A stretch of 64,000 nt of DNA from Brevibacillus composti (lineage in GTDB: Bacteria > Bacillota > Bacilli > Brevibacillales > Brevibacillaceae). Where the stretch lies: assembly GCF_016406105.1 (NCBI RefSeq), contig NZ_CP066308.1:1957501-2021500 (forward strand), written 5' to 3'. The translations under genes and the position numbers were made by a program. Positions 8,674-16,853 of the stretch are shown in pieces (positions within the stretch are counted from its first letter, which is position 1; each line of letters opens with the position of its first letter). The notes under the pieces are model-generated. The model was not told the DNA's origin and did no database searches. It saw only the letters and a program-made list of their open reading frames with translations.

Positions 8674-9846
8674 ATGAACCGTTCTTTACATAGTGACGGC
8701 CCTCATCTGATCAGCAGGATTCTGGGCGCTTTTTTGCTTGTGATCGTGATGGCGGCGCTTCACGCCAGCCAGGCGCACGCCCAATCGCCGGGACCTGTGA
8801 TCTCGCTGATGGTAGACGGCATCGGCGTGCAATCGGATGTGCAGCCTTTGCATCAAAACGGGCGTACGCTCGTACCGATACGAGTCATCGCCGAGCAGTT
8901 GGGCGCATCTGTTTTTTATGAGCCAAAAACGCGCCGCGTGACCTTTCAGGACGGAACCAATCAGGTGGCCGTTTTTCCCGACAGCAAGACCGGATATGTC
9001 AATGGGAATCGCGTGATGCTGGATGCGGCCCCTGTGGTCAAAAACAGGAGGACGCTCGTGCCTCTCCGTTTTATCAGCGAATCGCTGGGTTACGAGGTAT
9101 CCTGGGACAATCGGGCGAGAGTCGCTGTCATCTCCAGTAAAAAAACGGCGGCGTCCCAGCCCGTAAGTCATTACCGGAGCAATCCGTATGTCGTTCAGCC
9201 GGGGGACACGCTGCTGGCCATTGCCAAACAGCATGGCACCACGCTTGAGGAAGTAGCGGAAAATAACCGGCTTTCGCAGCATGACTTGCTGGTGGGCCAG
9301 CTGTTGTATTTGCCCGAGGATGCTAAAAGAGCGAAATCGCCGCTCGCCCATCACGTCGATACCCAAGCGCTGCTCTCCGATCGGTATGTCTTCCCGTTCA
9401 GCCAAAACAGCCGCTACGAAGCGTACGGCGACAGCTTTGGCTCCAGCCGGGAATGGACAGAGTCGAAATCGGGCACGGTTCGCTCCCACGAGGGGATCGA
9501 CATCATGGCGCCGGAAGGGACCGCGATCTACAGTGTCGGGGACGGGGTCATCAACCGGATCGGCTGGAATACATACGGCGGCTGGCGGATCAACATCACT
9601 GACGACACGGGGAAGTACCGGATGTACTACGCCCATTTGCAGGCGTTTACGCCGGGTCTGAAGGTCGGTTCACGCGTGCGAGCGGGCCAATTGATCGGTT
9701 TTGTGGGAACGACGGGGTATGGCTCTCCCGGGACGGAAGGGATGTTTCCGCCGCATCTCCATTTTGGCCTCTATCGCCAGTCCGACGATCGGGCGATCAA
9801 TCCCTTTTATTACCTGAAATTTTGGGAAAACCACAGGGTTGAGTAG
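8674..9846 (+). CDS. Secreted LysM / M23 endopeptidase with copper-amine-oxidase-like N-domain
   Basis: A 390-residue exported cell-wall hydrolase. A signal peptide (hydrophobic core, then ASQAHAQS) covers about 1-36. Residues ~42-155 are the Cu_amine_oxidN1 stalk-like domain common in Paenibacillaceae envelope proteins, with the repeated TLVPIRVI / TLVPLRFI motif. A LysM peptidoglycan-binding module is at ~172-214 (YVVQPGDTLLAIA). A lysostaphin-type M23 metallopeptidase is at ~260-375 with zinc motifs HEGID (His272, Asp276) and HLHFG at ~361. It should cut peptide cross-links in peptidoglycan. ATG 8674 follows CAGGGGGGAT. Timing (vegetative or sporulation) cannot be told. Confidence 0.88.
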   Translation: MNRSLHSDGPHLISRILGAFLLVIVMAALHASQAHAQSPGPVISLMVDGIGVQSDVQPLHQNGRTLVPIRVIAEQLGASVFYEPKTRRVTFQDGTNQVAVFPDSKTGYVNGNRVMLDAAPVVKNRRTLVPLRFISESLGYEVSWDNRARVAVISSKKTAASQPVSHYRSNPYVVQPGDTLLAIAKQHGTTLEEVAENNRLSQHDLLVGQLLYLPEDAKRAKSPLAHHVDTQALLSDRYVFPFSQNSRYEAYGDSFGSSREWTESKSGTVRSHEGIDIMAPEGTAIYSVGDGVINRIGWNTYGGWRINITDDTGKYRMYYAHLQAFTPGLKVGSRVRAGQLIGFVGTTGYGSPGTEGMFPPHLHFGLYRQSDDRAINPFYYLKFWENHRVE

Positions 9847-9909
9847 GAAAGGAAGTAGATGGGGCAGACTAACGCATAGGGAAGGACTTCTGAAAAAGGA
9901 GGACACCGT

Positions 9910-10065
9910 ATGTGGACATGTCCCTACTGCGGCGGCACGCACGGATTGCCGTTTCAAGACAGCCAGCTCGACGGTATGCTTTGTCTGGAGCCTGATTGTG
10001 GGCGGTTTGAAGAAAGCAGCGCAGACCACGACGACCTTAGTCAGTGGGACATCACGGATCTGTGA
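9910..10065 (+). CDS. 51-residue zinc-ribbon-like small protein
   Basis: A short ORF (ATG 9910 to TGA 10063-10065) with an excellent ribosome site, AAAAGGAGGA, 6-7 nt upstream. It encodes 51 residues beginning MWTCPYCGGTHGLPF. A CPYC knuckle and, about 20 residues later, CLEPDC give four cysteines spaced like a zinc ribbon. The C-terminal half is acidic (SSADHDDLSQWD). A strong terminator follows 17 nt after the stop. I do not recognise a named family. It may bind nucleic acid or a protein partner, but no function can be assigned. Its RBS, compact layout and own terminator support it being a real gene. Confidence 0.72.
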   Translation: MWTCPYCGGTHGLPFQDSQLDGMLCLEPDCGRFEESSADHDDLSQWDITDL

Positions 10066-10082
10066 AGAAAAGAATGGGCAGG

Positions 10083-10109
10083 GGAGCCAAGAAGGCTCCT
10101 TTTTTCTTT
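10083..10109 (+). terminator. Rho-independent terminator after the zinc-ribbon gene
   Basis: GGAGCC (10083-10088) and GGCTCC (10094-10099) form a 6-bp stem with a 5-nt loop, followed directly by TTTTTTCTTTT. It separates the peptidase/zinc-ribbon unit from the sigma-54 activator gene. Confidence 0.88.
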
Positions 10110-10152
10110 TCCTGATTTTCGGTAAAGTGGAAGGAGAAGGAGGGTTTATGGC

Positions 10153-11877
10153 ATGGAGCTGAAATTATCCGAATTTTTGGAAACGATTCCCTACGGTATC
10201 GTCATCGTCGACCGAGAAGGATTGATCACCCAGGTGAATGCAGCCGGCTCCCAATTGCTCGGGCTGAAGAGGGAGGAACTGATCAGCCGTCCCATCACCA
10301 GCATCGCACCAGGCTCGGACATGCTGCAGGTCATGCGTCAGGGAATGGCCAGCCTGCGCAGAGAGATCCAATTCGGGGAAAAGCGGTTTCTGGTCGATCG
10401 CCTGCCGATCGTAGTCGGAGGCGAGGTAATCGGCGGTCTCTCCCTCTTTCAGATGGTGCCCGGAACCGAAGGCATGGAGCGTCGCTGGTCGGAGCAGGAG
10501 CGCGAGCTGCATCAGTTTAAAGAGCTCGTCGAACAGTTGTACGACGGCATCGTCATGTGTGACAAAAACGGAATCATTACGATGATTAACAAAAGCTATT
10601 GCGATTTTTTGGGGACGACCATCGAAGAGGCGATAGGCCGCCACATCACAGAGGTCATCGAAAATACACGGATGCACGTCGTCATCAAGACGGGAAAAGC
10701 GGAGATCGATCAGCTGATGCGCATCGGGGACCGAGAGATCATCGTCAGCCGCATGCCGCTGAAAGAGGGAGATGAGACGGTAGGCGCACTGGGAAAAGTG
10801 GTCTTCAGCGATCTGCGGGAGCTGCGGAGCATCGTAGAGCGCTACAATATTATGGAGAGACAGCTGGACTTCTACCGCCAGGAACTGAAGCGCATGGTGG
10901 GCGCCAAGTACTCGTTCGCCCATATCATGGCGGAGCATCCCCTGATGAAGGATGCGGTCCAAATGGCCAAAAGAATCGCCCAGACCAAGTCCTCTGTGCT
11001 CATCTTGGGCGAGAGCGGGACGGGCAAGGAGTTGTTTGCCCACGCGATCCATGAAGAGAGCAATCGGTCAGAGGGCGCCTTTGTCCGCGTGAACTGTGCC
11101 GCAATCCCCAAGGATTTGATGGAAGCGGAGCTGTTCGGCTACGAGGAAGGAGCGTTTACCGGAGCGAAAAAGGGAGGAAAGCCGGGGAAGATCGAGCTGG
11201 CCAATCAGGGGACGCTCTTCCTCGATGAGATCGGAGACATGCCGCTTGACATGCAGGCAAAGCTGCTTCGTGTCCTGCAGGAGAGAGAAGTGGAGCGGAT
11301 CGGGGCCACCAGGCCGATCAGCGTCGATATCCGCGTCATCGCCGCCACCCACCGCCCGTTGGAGAAGCTGATAAAAGAAGGGGAGTTTCGCGAGGATCTC
11401 TACTACCGCCTGAACGTCTTCATGATCAGTCTGCCTCCTCTCCGGGTCCAAGGCCAGACCATCCTCACCCTGGCGGATGGATTGATCAAAAAGCTGAATG
11501 CCGAGCTGTACACCAATGTGACCGGGATCAGCGAGCGGGTCAAAGATATCTTTCTGGCTCATCCCTGGCCGGGCAATCTACGCGAGATGAACAATGTGCT
11601 GGAGCGGGCGGTTCAGCTGGCGGAGGACGGTGTACTCGAACCGGAGCATCTCCCTCCCTATCTCTTGGACAAGCAGGTGCTGCGCGGCAGTGACAGCATA
11701 TCGCTTGATCTGGAAGCAGAGCTGGCCAAGACCGAGAAGCGTGTGCTCGAAGCGGCGCTTGCGCAATGCGAAGGGAACAAGGTGCAGGCCGCACAACTGC
11801 TGGGCATCCACCGGGCCAGCCTGTACCGCAAATTAGAAAAGCATCGGATCGCGGTGAACGAATCGATTCATGGATGA
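10153..11877 (+). CDS. Sigma-54-dependent transcriptional activator, PAS-PAS-AAA-Fis
   Basis: A 574-residue enhancer-binding protein. Residues ~5-105 and ~122-215 are PAS sensor domains (IPYGIVIVDREGLITQVN; YDGIVMCDKNGIITMINK). Residues ~250-480 are the AAA+ module with Walker A GESGTGKE (~286) and the sigma-54 contact loop GAFTGA (~333), which carries an extra KKGGKPGK insertion-like stretch. Residues ~530-570 are a Fis-type helix-turn-helix (KVQAAQLLGIHRASLYRKL). There is no response-regulator receiver, so it likely senses a ligand or redox state through PAS. ATG 10153 follows AAGGAGGG; an earlier ATG at 10148 opens only a 5-codon ORF. The -24/-12 promoter and palindrome just downstream indicate that its target is the following dehydrogenase-transporter operon. 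Confidence 0.9.
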   Translation: MELKLSEFLETIPYGIVIVDREGLITQVNAAGSQLLGLKREELISRPITSIAPGSDMLQVMRQGMASLRREIQFGEKRFLVDRLPIVVGGEVIGGLSLFQMVPGTEGMERRWSEQERELHQFKELVEQLYDGIVMCDKNGIITMINKSYCDFLGTTIEEAIGRHITEVIENTRMHVVIKTGKAEIDQLMRIGDREIIVSRMPLKEGDETVGALGKVVFSDLRELRSIVERYNIMERQLDFYRQELKRMVGAKYSFAHIMAEHPLMKDAVQMAKRIAQTKSSVLILGESGTGKELFAHAIHEESNRSEGAFVRVNCAAIPKDLMEAELFGYEEGAFTGAKKGGKPGKIELANQGTLFLDEIGDMPLDMQAKLLRVLQEREVERIGATRPISVDIRVIAATHRPLEKLIKEGEFREDLYYRLNVFMISLPPLRVQGQTILTLADGLIKKLNAELYTNVTGISERVKDIFLAHPWPGNLREMNNVLERAVQLAEDGVLEPEHLPPYLLDKQVLRGSDSISLDLEAELAKTEKRVLEAALAQCEGNKVQAAQLLGIHRASLYRKLEKHRIAVNESIHG

Positions 11878-11895
11878 CTTACCTGTCTCAAAACC

Positions 11896-11907
11896 GCGAC
11901 ATGTCGC
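11896..11907. promoter_or_regulatory. Perfect palindrome, candidate upstream activator site
   Basis: GCGACATGTCGC is a perfect 12-bp palindrome about 75-90 bp upstream of the -24/-12 promoter, the usual distance for an enhancer-binding-protein site. It lies immediately downstream of the activator gene. Binding by that activator is inferred. Confidence 0.55.
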
Positions 11908-11982
11908 AAAAGCGCACCAATATTATGTTGCATTTTCGATACAACGACCAAAAAGCTCCCCGTGGTTGCAAGGATTCTCCCT

Positions 11983-11999
11983 TTGGCATGAAGGTTGCA
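11983..11999 (+). promoter_or_regulatory. Sigma-54 (-24/-12) promoter of the hydroxybutyrate operon
   Basis: TTGGCATGAAGGTTGCA matches the sigma-54 consensus TGGCAC-N5-TTGCA, with GG at 11985-11986 and GC at 11997-11998, exactly 10 bp apart. Predicted transcription start is near 12009. No sigma-A-like promoter is obvious in this gap. Confidence 0.85.
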
Positions 12000-12011
12000 A
12001 ATATTCTGTAT

Positions 12012-12025
12012 TGAAAACGTTTACA
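12012..12025. promoter_or_regulatory. cre box (CcpA site) downstream of the sigma-54 promoter
   Basis: TGAAAACGTTTACA matches every position of the cre consensus TGWAANCGNTNWCA. It covers roughly +3 to +16 of the predicted transcript, a position that would block initiation or elongation when CcpA is bound. This predicts carbon catabolite repression of the operon. Confidence 0.8.
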
Positions 12026-12044
12026 CGCCGAGGAAGGAGGACTT

Positions 12045-12836
12045 ATGCATACGAAATCCTTACACCAAAAAGTTGCTTTAGTTACAGGAGGGGCTAGCGG
12101 CATCGGGCTCGCGATCGCGGAGAAATTGTACCAGGCGGGAGCCCATCTCGCCATCGCCGACATTGATGCGGACAAGGCAAAGTCCGCCCTCGAGACGATC
12201 CCGGAACGGGAGGGTCAAAAGAAAGCGGCCATCCAGGCGGATCTGTCTGACGTGGAGTCGATTCGCAGGATGGTGGCCCAATGTGAAGCGGACATTGGCG
12301 CGGTGGACATTCTGGTAAACAACGCCGGATTTCAGCACGTCGCACCCATCGAAGCCTGCGAACCCGCCATCTTCCAAAAGTTGATCGACGTGATGCTGGT
12401 CGGTCCGTTTGTGGCGACGCAAGCCGTCTTTGCCCAGATGAAAGAGAGGGGCTGGGGCCGCATCATCAACATCTCCTCGATTAACGGGAAAATTGGCGCG
12501 CCTTACAAAGCCGGCTACTGCTCCGCCAAACACGGGATCATCGGTCTGACGCGCGTCACGGCGATGGAAGCCGTCAACTCCGGCGTCACCTGCAATGCCA
12601 TCTGTCCCGGCTATGTGGATACCCCGTTGGTCCGCAACCAGCTGGCCGATTTGGCCAAGAGCTATCAACTGGCCGAGGAAGAGGTGCTGGAGGAGGTCAT
12701 CTTGCGCCATGTGCCGCAGCATCGCTTGCTGGAGGCGAGCGAAGTCGGCGACATGGCGGTGTTTCTCGCTTCGGAGCAGGCGGCGGCCATCACGGGGCAA
12801 GCGATCAATGTTTCCGGCGGATATGTCATGCATTGA
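12045..12836 (+). CDS. bdhA: 3-hydroxybutyrate dehydrogenase (SDR family)
   Basis: A 263-residue cytosolic short-chain dehydrogenase that should oxidise D-3-hydroxybutyrate to acetoacetate with NAD+. The NAD-binding motif TGGASGIG is at 14-21, NNAG at 92-95, and the catalytic set is Ser145, Tyr158 and Lys162 (YCSAK). Overall similarity to bacterial D-beta-hydroxybutyrate dehydrogenases is strong (NAGFQHVAPIE; ICPGYVDTPLV; QHRLLE near the C-terminus). ATG 12045 follows AAGGAGG. It is the first gene after the sigma-54 promoter and cre box and leads directly into the ABC transporter genes with no terminator between. Acetoacetate reductase or a related hydroxyacid specificity cannot be excluded. 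Confidence 0.88.
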   Translation: MHTKSLHQKVALVTGGASGIGLAIAEKLYQAGAHLAIADIDADKAKSALETIPEREGQKKAAIQADLSDVESIRRMVAQCEADIGAVDILVNNAGFQHVAPIEACEPAIFQKLIDVMLVGPFVATQAVFAQMKERGWGRIINISSINGKIGAPYKAGYCSAKHGIIGLTRVTAMEAVNSGVTCNAICPGYVDTPLVRNQLADLAKSYQLAEEEVLEEVILRHVPQHRLLEASEVGDMAVFLASEQAAAITGQAINVSGGYVMH

Positions 12837-12876
12837 ACTCATGGTTGATGTGAATTGAAAAAAGGGGGCAATAGCA

Positions 12877-14109
12877 TTGAGAAAAGCAAAATGGTGGTTG
12901 TCGTTGGCACTGGCTTTGACATTGGGGGCAGCGGGATGCGGTCCGCAACTGGATCAGTCCGCTCCGGCGGGCGGCTCCGGCGGCTCGTCCGGGGGACAGA
13001 CATCCAGCGGGGGAGCGGGTGCCGGGCAAAGCGGAGGCGGAGAATTCAACGTGGGTCTGGCGATCTCGCTGAGCGGTGGGACCGCCAAATTCGGCGAAGC
13101 GGTAAAGCGTGCGGCGCAAATGGCGGTGGACGAATTTAACGAAGCGGGTGGAGCCGACGGCAAAAAGGCGAAGCTGATCGTCTATGACGACGAAGCCAAA
13201 CCGGAAAAATCGGTAGAGATTGTGCAGCGGCTCATCCAGCAGGACAAAGTCGTGGCCTTTGTGGGACCGGCCAACTCCGGAAATGCCAAGGCTCACATCA
13301 AATTCGCCCAAGAGGCAGGTGTGCCGGAAATCATACCGGTCGCGACCGGGACGGCGATCACTGATACCTATGCCAATGAAGAGAAAAACTACATCTTCCG
13401 CGTGGCTCCCTATGACAGAGGCCAGGTGGAAACCATCCTGAAGTGGGTCGTGGCCGACAAGAAGTTTACCAAGATCGGTCTGCTCCACGATACGACCGGC
13501 TACGGGCAGGGCGGAAAGGCAGACGTGGAAGCTGTGCTGAAGGAGCAGTACAACATGAGTTTGACTGCCGTCGAATCCTTCCAGGTGAACGATACCAATA
13601 TGGAAGCGCAACTATCCAAGATGCGCGATGCCGCCGTCGAGGTCGTCATCTTCTACGGACTGGCACCGGAAGCGGCCCAATATCTGAAATCCCGCCAAAA
13701 GCTAGATTACTACCCGCTGACCGTCGCTTCCTGGGCGATGGGCGATCCGACCGTGAAAGAACTGGTTGGCGATCTGGTTAACCGAGATGTGTACATGGTG
13801 CAGTCCTTTACGATCGACCAGAGCGAATCCTCCCGGGCGTTTCACGAGAAGGTCGTCGCCAAGTTCGGCGAAGACATCTTCCCGATCGCGTCTGCCCAAG
13901 GCTATGATTGCATGCGGCTGATCCTGGAAGCGGTCAAAAAAGCAGGAACAGACCCCAAGGCCATCCGCGATGCCATCGAAAACATGGAAGGCTTTGAAGG
14001 AGTTACGGCCATTGGCGAACAGCCGTTTACCAAAGAGAATCACGAGGCATTGAACAGCAGCAACATGTTCCTCGCGACCTACAAGGACGGCGCCATCGTA
14101 AAGCCGTAA
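12877..14109 (+). CDS. livJ: Branched-chain-amino-acid-type ABC substrate-binding lipoprotein
   Basis: A 410-residue lipoprotein of the Leu/Ile/Val-binding type I fold (Peripla_BP_6). The signal peptide ends in lipobox GAAGC with Cys21, followed by a Gly/Ser-rich tether to about residue 50. The mature domain begins NVGLAISLSGGTAKFGEAVKRAAQMAVDEFN-type sequence, standard for LivJ-like proteins. TTG 12877 is chosen because of the upstream AAAGGGGGCAAT and the proper signal peptide. It is 40 bp behind the dehydrogenase and in the same transcription unit. The family also binds urea, amides and carboxylates, so a hydroxybutyrate-related or amino acid ligand is open. Confidence 0.88.
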   Translation: MRKAKWWLSLALALTLGAAGCGPQLDQSAPAGGSGGSSGGQTSSGGAGAGQSGGGEFNVGLAISLSGGTAKFGEAVKRAAQMAVDEFNEAGGADGKKAKLIVYDDEAKPEKSVEIVQRLIQQDKVVAFVGPANSGNAKAHIKFAQEAGVPEIIPVATGTAITDTYANEEKNYIFRVAPYDRGQVETILKWVVADKKFTKIGLLHDTTGYGQGGKADVEAVLKEQYNMSLTAVESFQVNDTNMEAQLSKMRDAAVEVVIFYGLAPEAAQYLKSRQKLDYYPLTVASWAMGDPTVKELVGDLVNRDVYMVQSFTIDQSESSRAFHEKVVAKFGEDIFPIASAQGYDCMRLILEAVKKAGTDPKAIRDAIENMEGFEGVTAIGEQPFTKENHEALNSSNMFLATYKDGAIVKP

Positions 14110-14114
14110 CGAAA

Positions 14115-14156
14115 CCCTCACAGCGACTTCGGCCAAAGGCCAACGCAGCCTGTGGG
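14115..14156 (+). other. Intra-operon stem between livJ and livH
   Basis: CCCTCACAG (14115-14123) pairs imperfectly with CTGTGGG (14150-14156), with an inner GGCC-AAA-GGCC hairpin. No T-run follows. It could protect the 3' end of the binding-protein mRNA, a common arrangement in binding-protein operons. Confidence 0.35.
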
Positions 14157-14194
14157 ATGTGAACCAGAGAGAAGTTTGAAAGGAGGAACTGCTT

Positions 14195-15079
14195 TTGCTG
14201 CAAGCCGTCGTAAGCGGATTGATTCTCGGAAGCATCTACGCCATCATTGCCCAGGGCTATTATATTACCTATGTCACGACACGGACCATGAACTTCGGAC
14301 AGGGAGACTTCTTGATGCTGGGAGCCCTGCTCGGCCTGACCTCGCTCGGGGCGATGACTTCAGCGGGAATGAATCTGATCGTGTCTGTGTTGTTCACCTT
14401 GATGATCGTGGCGGCGGCGATGGGTTTGCTCGGTTGGGGGCTGGAGCGCGGTGCGATCCGCCCCCTGAACCACATCTTGTCAGTCGGATGGATTCTCAGC
14501 ACGGTGGCCGTTTCCCTGATGATTCGCAATATCGCCATGCTGGTTTGGGGGAGAAACGTCATCCCCTTCCCGTCCCCGTTTGGCAATGAGGTGTATCGGT
14601 TCGGCTCCGTCGGGATCACCAAGCACGAGGTGTTCGTCGCCTTCTGCGCAGTCGTCATCATGGCCTGCCTGTTTTTCTTTCTCAACAAATCCCTCCTGGG
14701 GAAAGCGCTGGCAGCCGTCGCTTACAATCCCGAAGCGGCATCGCTGATGGGCATCAATCCCAAGCGGATGGCCGTCTTGGCCTTTGCGCTCTCGTCGGCG
14801 CTCGCCGGGATCGGCGGCATTCTCGTCGGGCCGATTACCAATACGGCTTTCTTCATGGGGGCCACCTTGGGCCTCAAAGCATTCGCCGCGGCGATTATCG
14901 GCGGCTTGACCAATCCGCTCGGGATCTTGATCGGCGGACTTCTGCTCGGCGTGCTGGAACAAGTGTTTTCCCTCTACAGCTCCGCTTACAAAGACGCCAG
15001 CGCCTTTTTGCTGATCCTGATCGTCCTGATCTTCATGCCGCAAGGGCTGCTGGGCAAGAAAGTAAAGGAGAAGTTCTGA
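14195..15079 (+). CDS. livH: Branched-chain-type ABC permease LivH
   Basis: A 294-residue polytopic permease of the LivH class, with about eight membrane segments. It starts MLQAVVSGLILGSIYAIIAQ, and the motif TMNFGQGDFLMLGA at ~35-48 is typical. The permease loop (NPEAASLMGINPKRM) contacts the ATPase. TTG 14195 follows AAAGGAGGA at 8 nt. It ends one base before the fused permease-ATPase gene, which supplies its LivM partner. Confidence 0.92.
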   Translation: MLQAVVSGLILGSIYAIIAQGYYITYVTTRTMNFGQGDFLMLGALLGLTSLGAMTSAGMNLIVSVLFTLMIVAAAMGLLGWGLERGAIRPLNHILSVGWILSTVAVSLMIRNIAMLVWGRNVIPFPSPFGNEVYRFGSVGITKHEVFVAFCAVVIMACLFFFLNKSLLGKALAAVAYNPEAASLMGINPKRMAVLAFALSSALAGIGGILVGPITNTAFFMGATLGLKAFAAAIIGGLTNPLGILIGGLLLGVLEQVFSLYSSAYKDASAFLLILIVLIFMPQGLLGKKVKEKF

Positions 15080-15080
15080 T

Positions 15081-16853
15081 ATGAAAAAATGGCTCCTTTA
15101 CGCAACGATTGCTGTCGCCCTGTATTTCTTTCCTTGGTTGTTTCCGAGCTCGTACTACGTTCATCTGGCCCAAGGCTTCCTGTACACTTACATCGTCGTC
15201 GCCGGGCTGAATCTGTTGGTGGGACTGTCGGGACAGCTTTCTCTCGGGCATGCCGGCTTTTATGCGATCGGCGCCTATGTGACCGGCCTTTGCACGGTAT
15301 CCGGCATTCCGTTTTTGCTCAGTCTGCTGTTGGGCGTCCTGGTATGTGCGGGCGCCGGCGGCCTGGTCGCGATGCTCTCTCTCCGGGCAAAAGGACCGTA
15401 TCTGGCGATGGTGACGATCGCGTTCGGCCTGTTGATCGAGATCGTCGCGAACCGCTGGGTAGAGGTCACCGGAGGACCGGCGGGATTGTACCTGCCCGAA
15501 GCCTCGCTGTTTGGCCTGAAGCTCGGCGTGGTCTCCTACTACTGGTTGATCGCGGTGGCTGCGCTGCTCGTCACCGTGCTGATCGACAATCTGTTTACCT
15601 CCCGCTTCGGCAGAACGTTTCGGGCGATGGGCAACAGCGAGGTGGCTGCCGCTACCGTCGGTGTCAATGTCCGCAACTGGAAGGTGCTCGCGTTTGCGAT
15701 CAGCGCTTGCACGGCCGGACTTGGCGGCGCCCTGTTCGCCTTTCAAAACGCCTATTTCAACAGCGATACCTTTACCTTTGACAAATCGATTCTCTTCCTC
15801 GTCGGCGTGATCGTCGGAGGCGCCGGGACCAGATTGGGGCCATTGGTCGGCACGATCGTGATTTTCCTGTTGCCGCAATGGGTGCAGAGCCTATACGACT
15901 ATCACCTGCTGATCTTTGGCGGCATTCTGCTGCTCAGCCTGATCGCGCTCCCCGAAGGAATCGTCGGCGGAGTCGAGCGATTGCTCAAACAGAAAATGAA
16001 AAGGCGGACAGAGCCAAACACAATGGAGTCGGTTGCTGACGAACCGATCCAGATGGGCAGCCAGGCGGGGGCCAATCTGCAGGTGGATGGCGTCGTGATG
16101 GAATTTGACGGATTCCGCGCCGTGGATGACATCAGCATGAGCGTCCATGGCTCAGAAGTTCGCGGGCTGATCGGACCCAACGGCTCGGGGAAGAGCACGA
16201 CGGTCAACATGCTCTCGGGTGTCTATGTGCCGACCCGCGGGAAGCTGACCTGGAAAGGGGTGGACGTCACCCACTATCCGCCGCATCGCATGGCTGCAGC
16301 AGGGATTACTCGCACCTTTCAAAATCTTCAGCTGTTCCACGAGCTGACCGTGCTGGAAAACGTGATGCTCGGCTTTCACCTGCACTACCGGACGGGCTTT
16401 GCGGCCAATCTTTTGCATACCCCCGGCTTTTGGCGCGAAGAGAAGCGGTTTCAGGAAGAGTCGATGCGGCTTCTTCACTTCGTCGGTTTGGCTGACAAGG
16501 CGGGAGAACAAGCGGCCAATCTCTCCTACGGCCAGCAGCGGCTGGTGGAGATTGCCCGCGCACTGGCGACTCGGCCCGATCTGTTGATTCTGGATGAGCC
16601 GGCGGCGGGAGCCAGCCTGTATGAAGTGGACAATATCGTCCGCGTCATCCGCAAGGTAAAGCAATCCGGGATTGCCATCCTCCTGGTCGAGCACCACATG
16701 GAGATCGTGATGAATGTATGCGATCGGATCACCGTGCTGGACTTTGGGAAAAAGATCGCAGAGGGCGATCCGGCGTACATTCAATCCCATCCGCAAGTCA
16801 TCGAAGCCTACCTGGGCGGAGAGGAGGTGACGCAGCTTGTTGTCGGTAAATAA
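15081..16853 (+). CDS. livMG: Fused ABC permease-ATPase, LivM-LivG
   Basis: A 590-residue single polypeptide. Residues 1-~315 are a LivM-type permease (GLNLLVGLSGQLSLGHAGFY; EAA-type loop near NSEVAAATVGVNVRNWK). A basic linker (KQKMKRRTEPN) follows, and residues ~335-590 are a LivG-type ATPase with Walker A GPNGSGKS at ~365-372, Q-loop TFQNLQLF, signature LSYGQQRL at ~481 and Walker B LLILDEPAAG. The frame is open throughout with no stop at the junction, so this is a true fusion rather than a frameshift. Fused LivMG proteins occur in other bacteria. With LivH, LivF and LivJ it completes one importer. Confidence 0.92.
   Translation: MKKWLLYATIAVALYFFPWLFPSSYYVHLAQGFLYTYIVVAGLNLLVGLSGQLSLGHAGFYAIGAYVTGLCTVSGIPFLLSLLLGVLVCAGAGGLVAMLSLRAKGPYLAMVTIAFGLLIEIVANRWVEVTGGPAGLYLPEASLFGLKLGVVSYYWLIAVAALLVTVLIDNLFTSRFGRTFRAMGNSEVAAATVGVNVRNWKVLAFAISACTAGLGGALFAFQNAYFNSDTFTFDKSILFLVGVIVGGAGTRLGPLVGTIVIFLLPQWVQSLYDYHLLIFGGILLLSLIALPEGIVGGVERLLKQKMKRRTEPNTMESVADEPIQMGSQAGANLQVDGVVMEFDGFRAVDDISMSVHGSEVRGLIGPNGSGKSTTVNMLSGVYVPTRGKLTWKGVDVTHYPPHRMAAAGITRTFQNLQLFHELTVLENVMLGFHLHYRTGFAANLLHTPGFWREEKRFQEESMRLLHFVGLADKAGEQAANLSYGQQRLVEIARALATRPDLLILDEPAAGASLYEVDNIVRVIRKVKQSGIAILLVEHHMEIVMNVCDRITVLDFGKKIAEGDPAYIQSHPQVIEAYLGGEEVTQLVVGK

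Noticed and set aside
15081-16853. LivM-LivG junction considered as a frameshift or missed stop
   Set aside because: The frame is continuous with a plausible charged linker, and fused proteins of this order are known.
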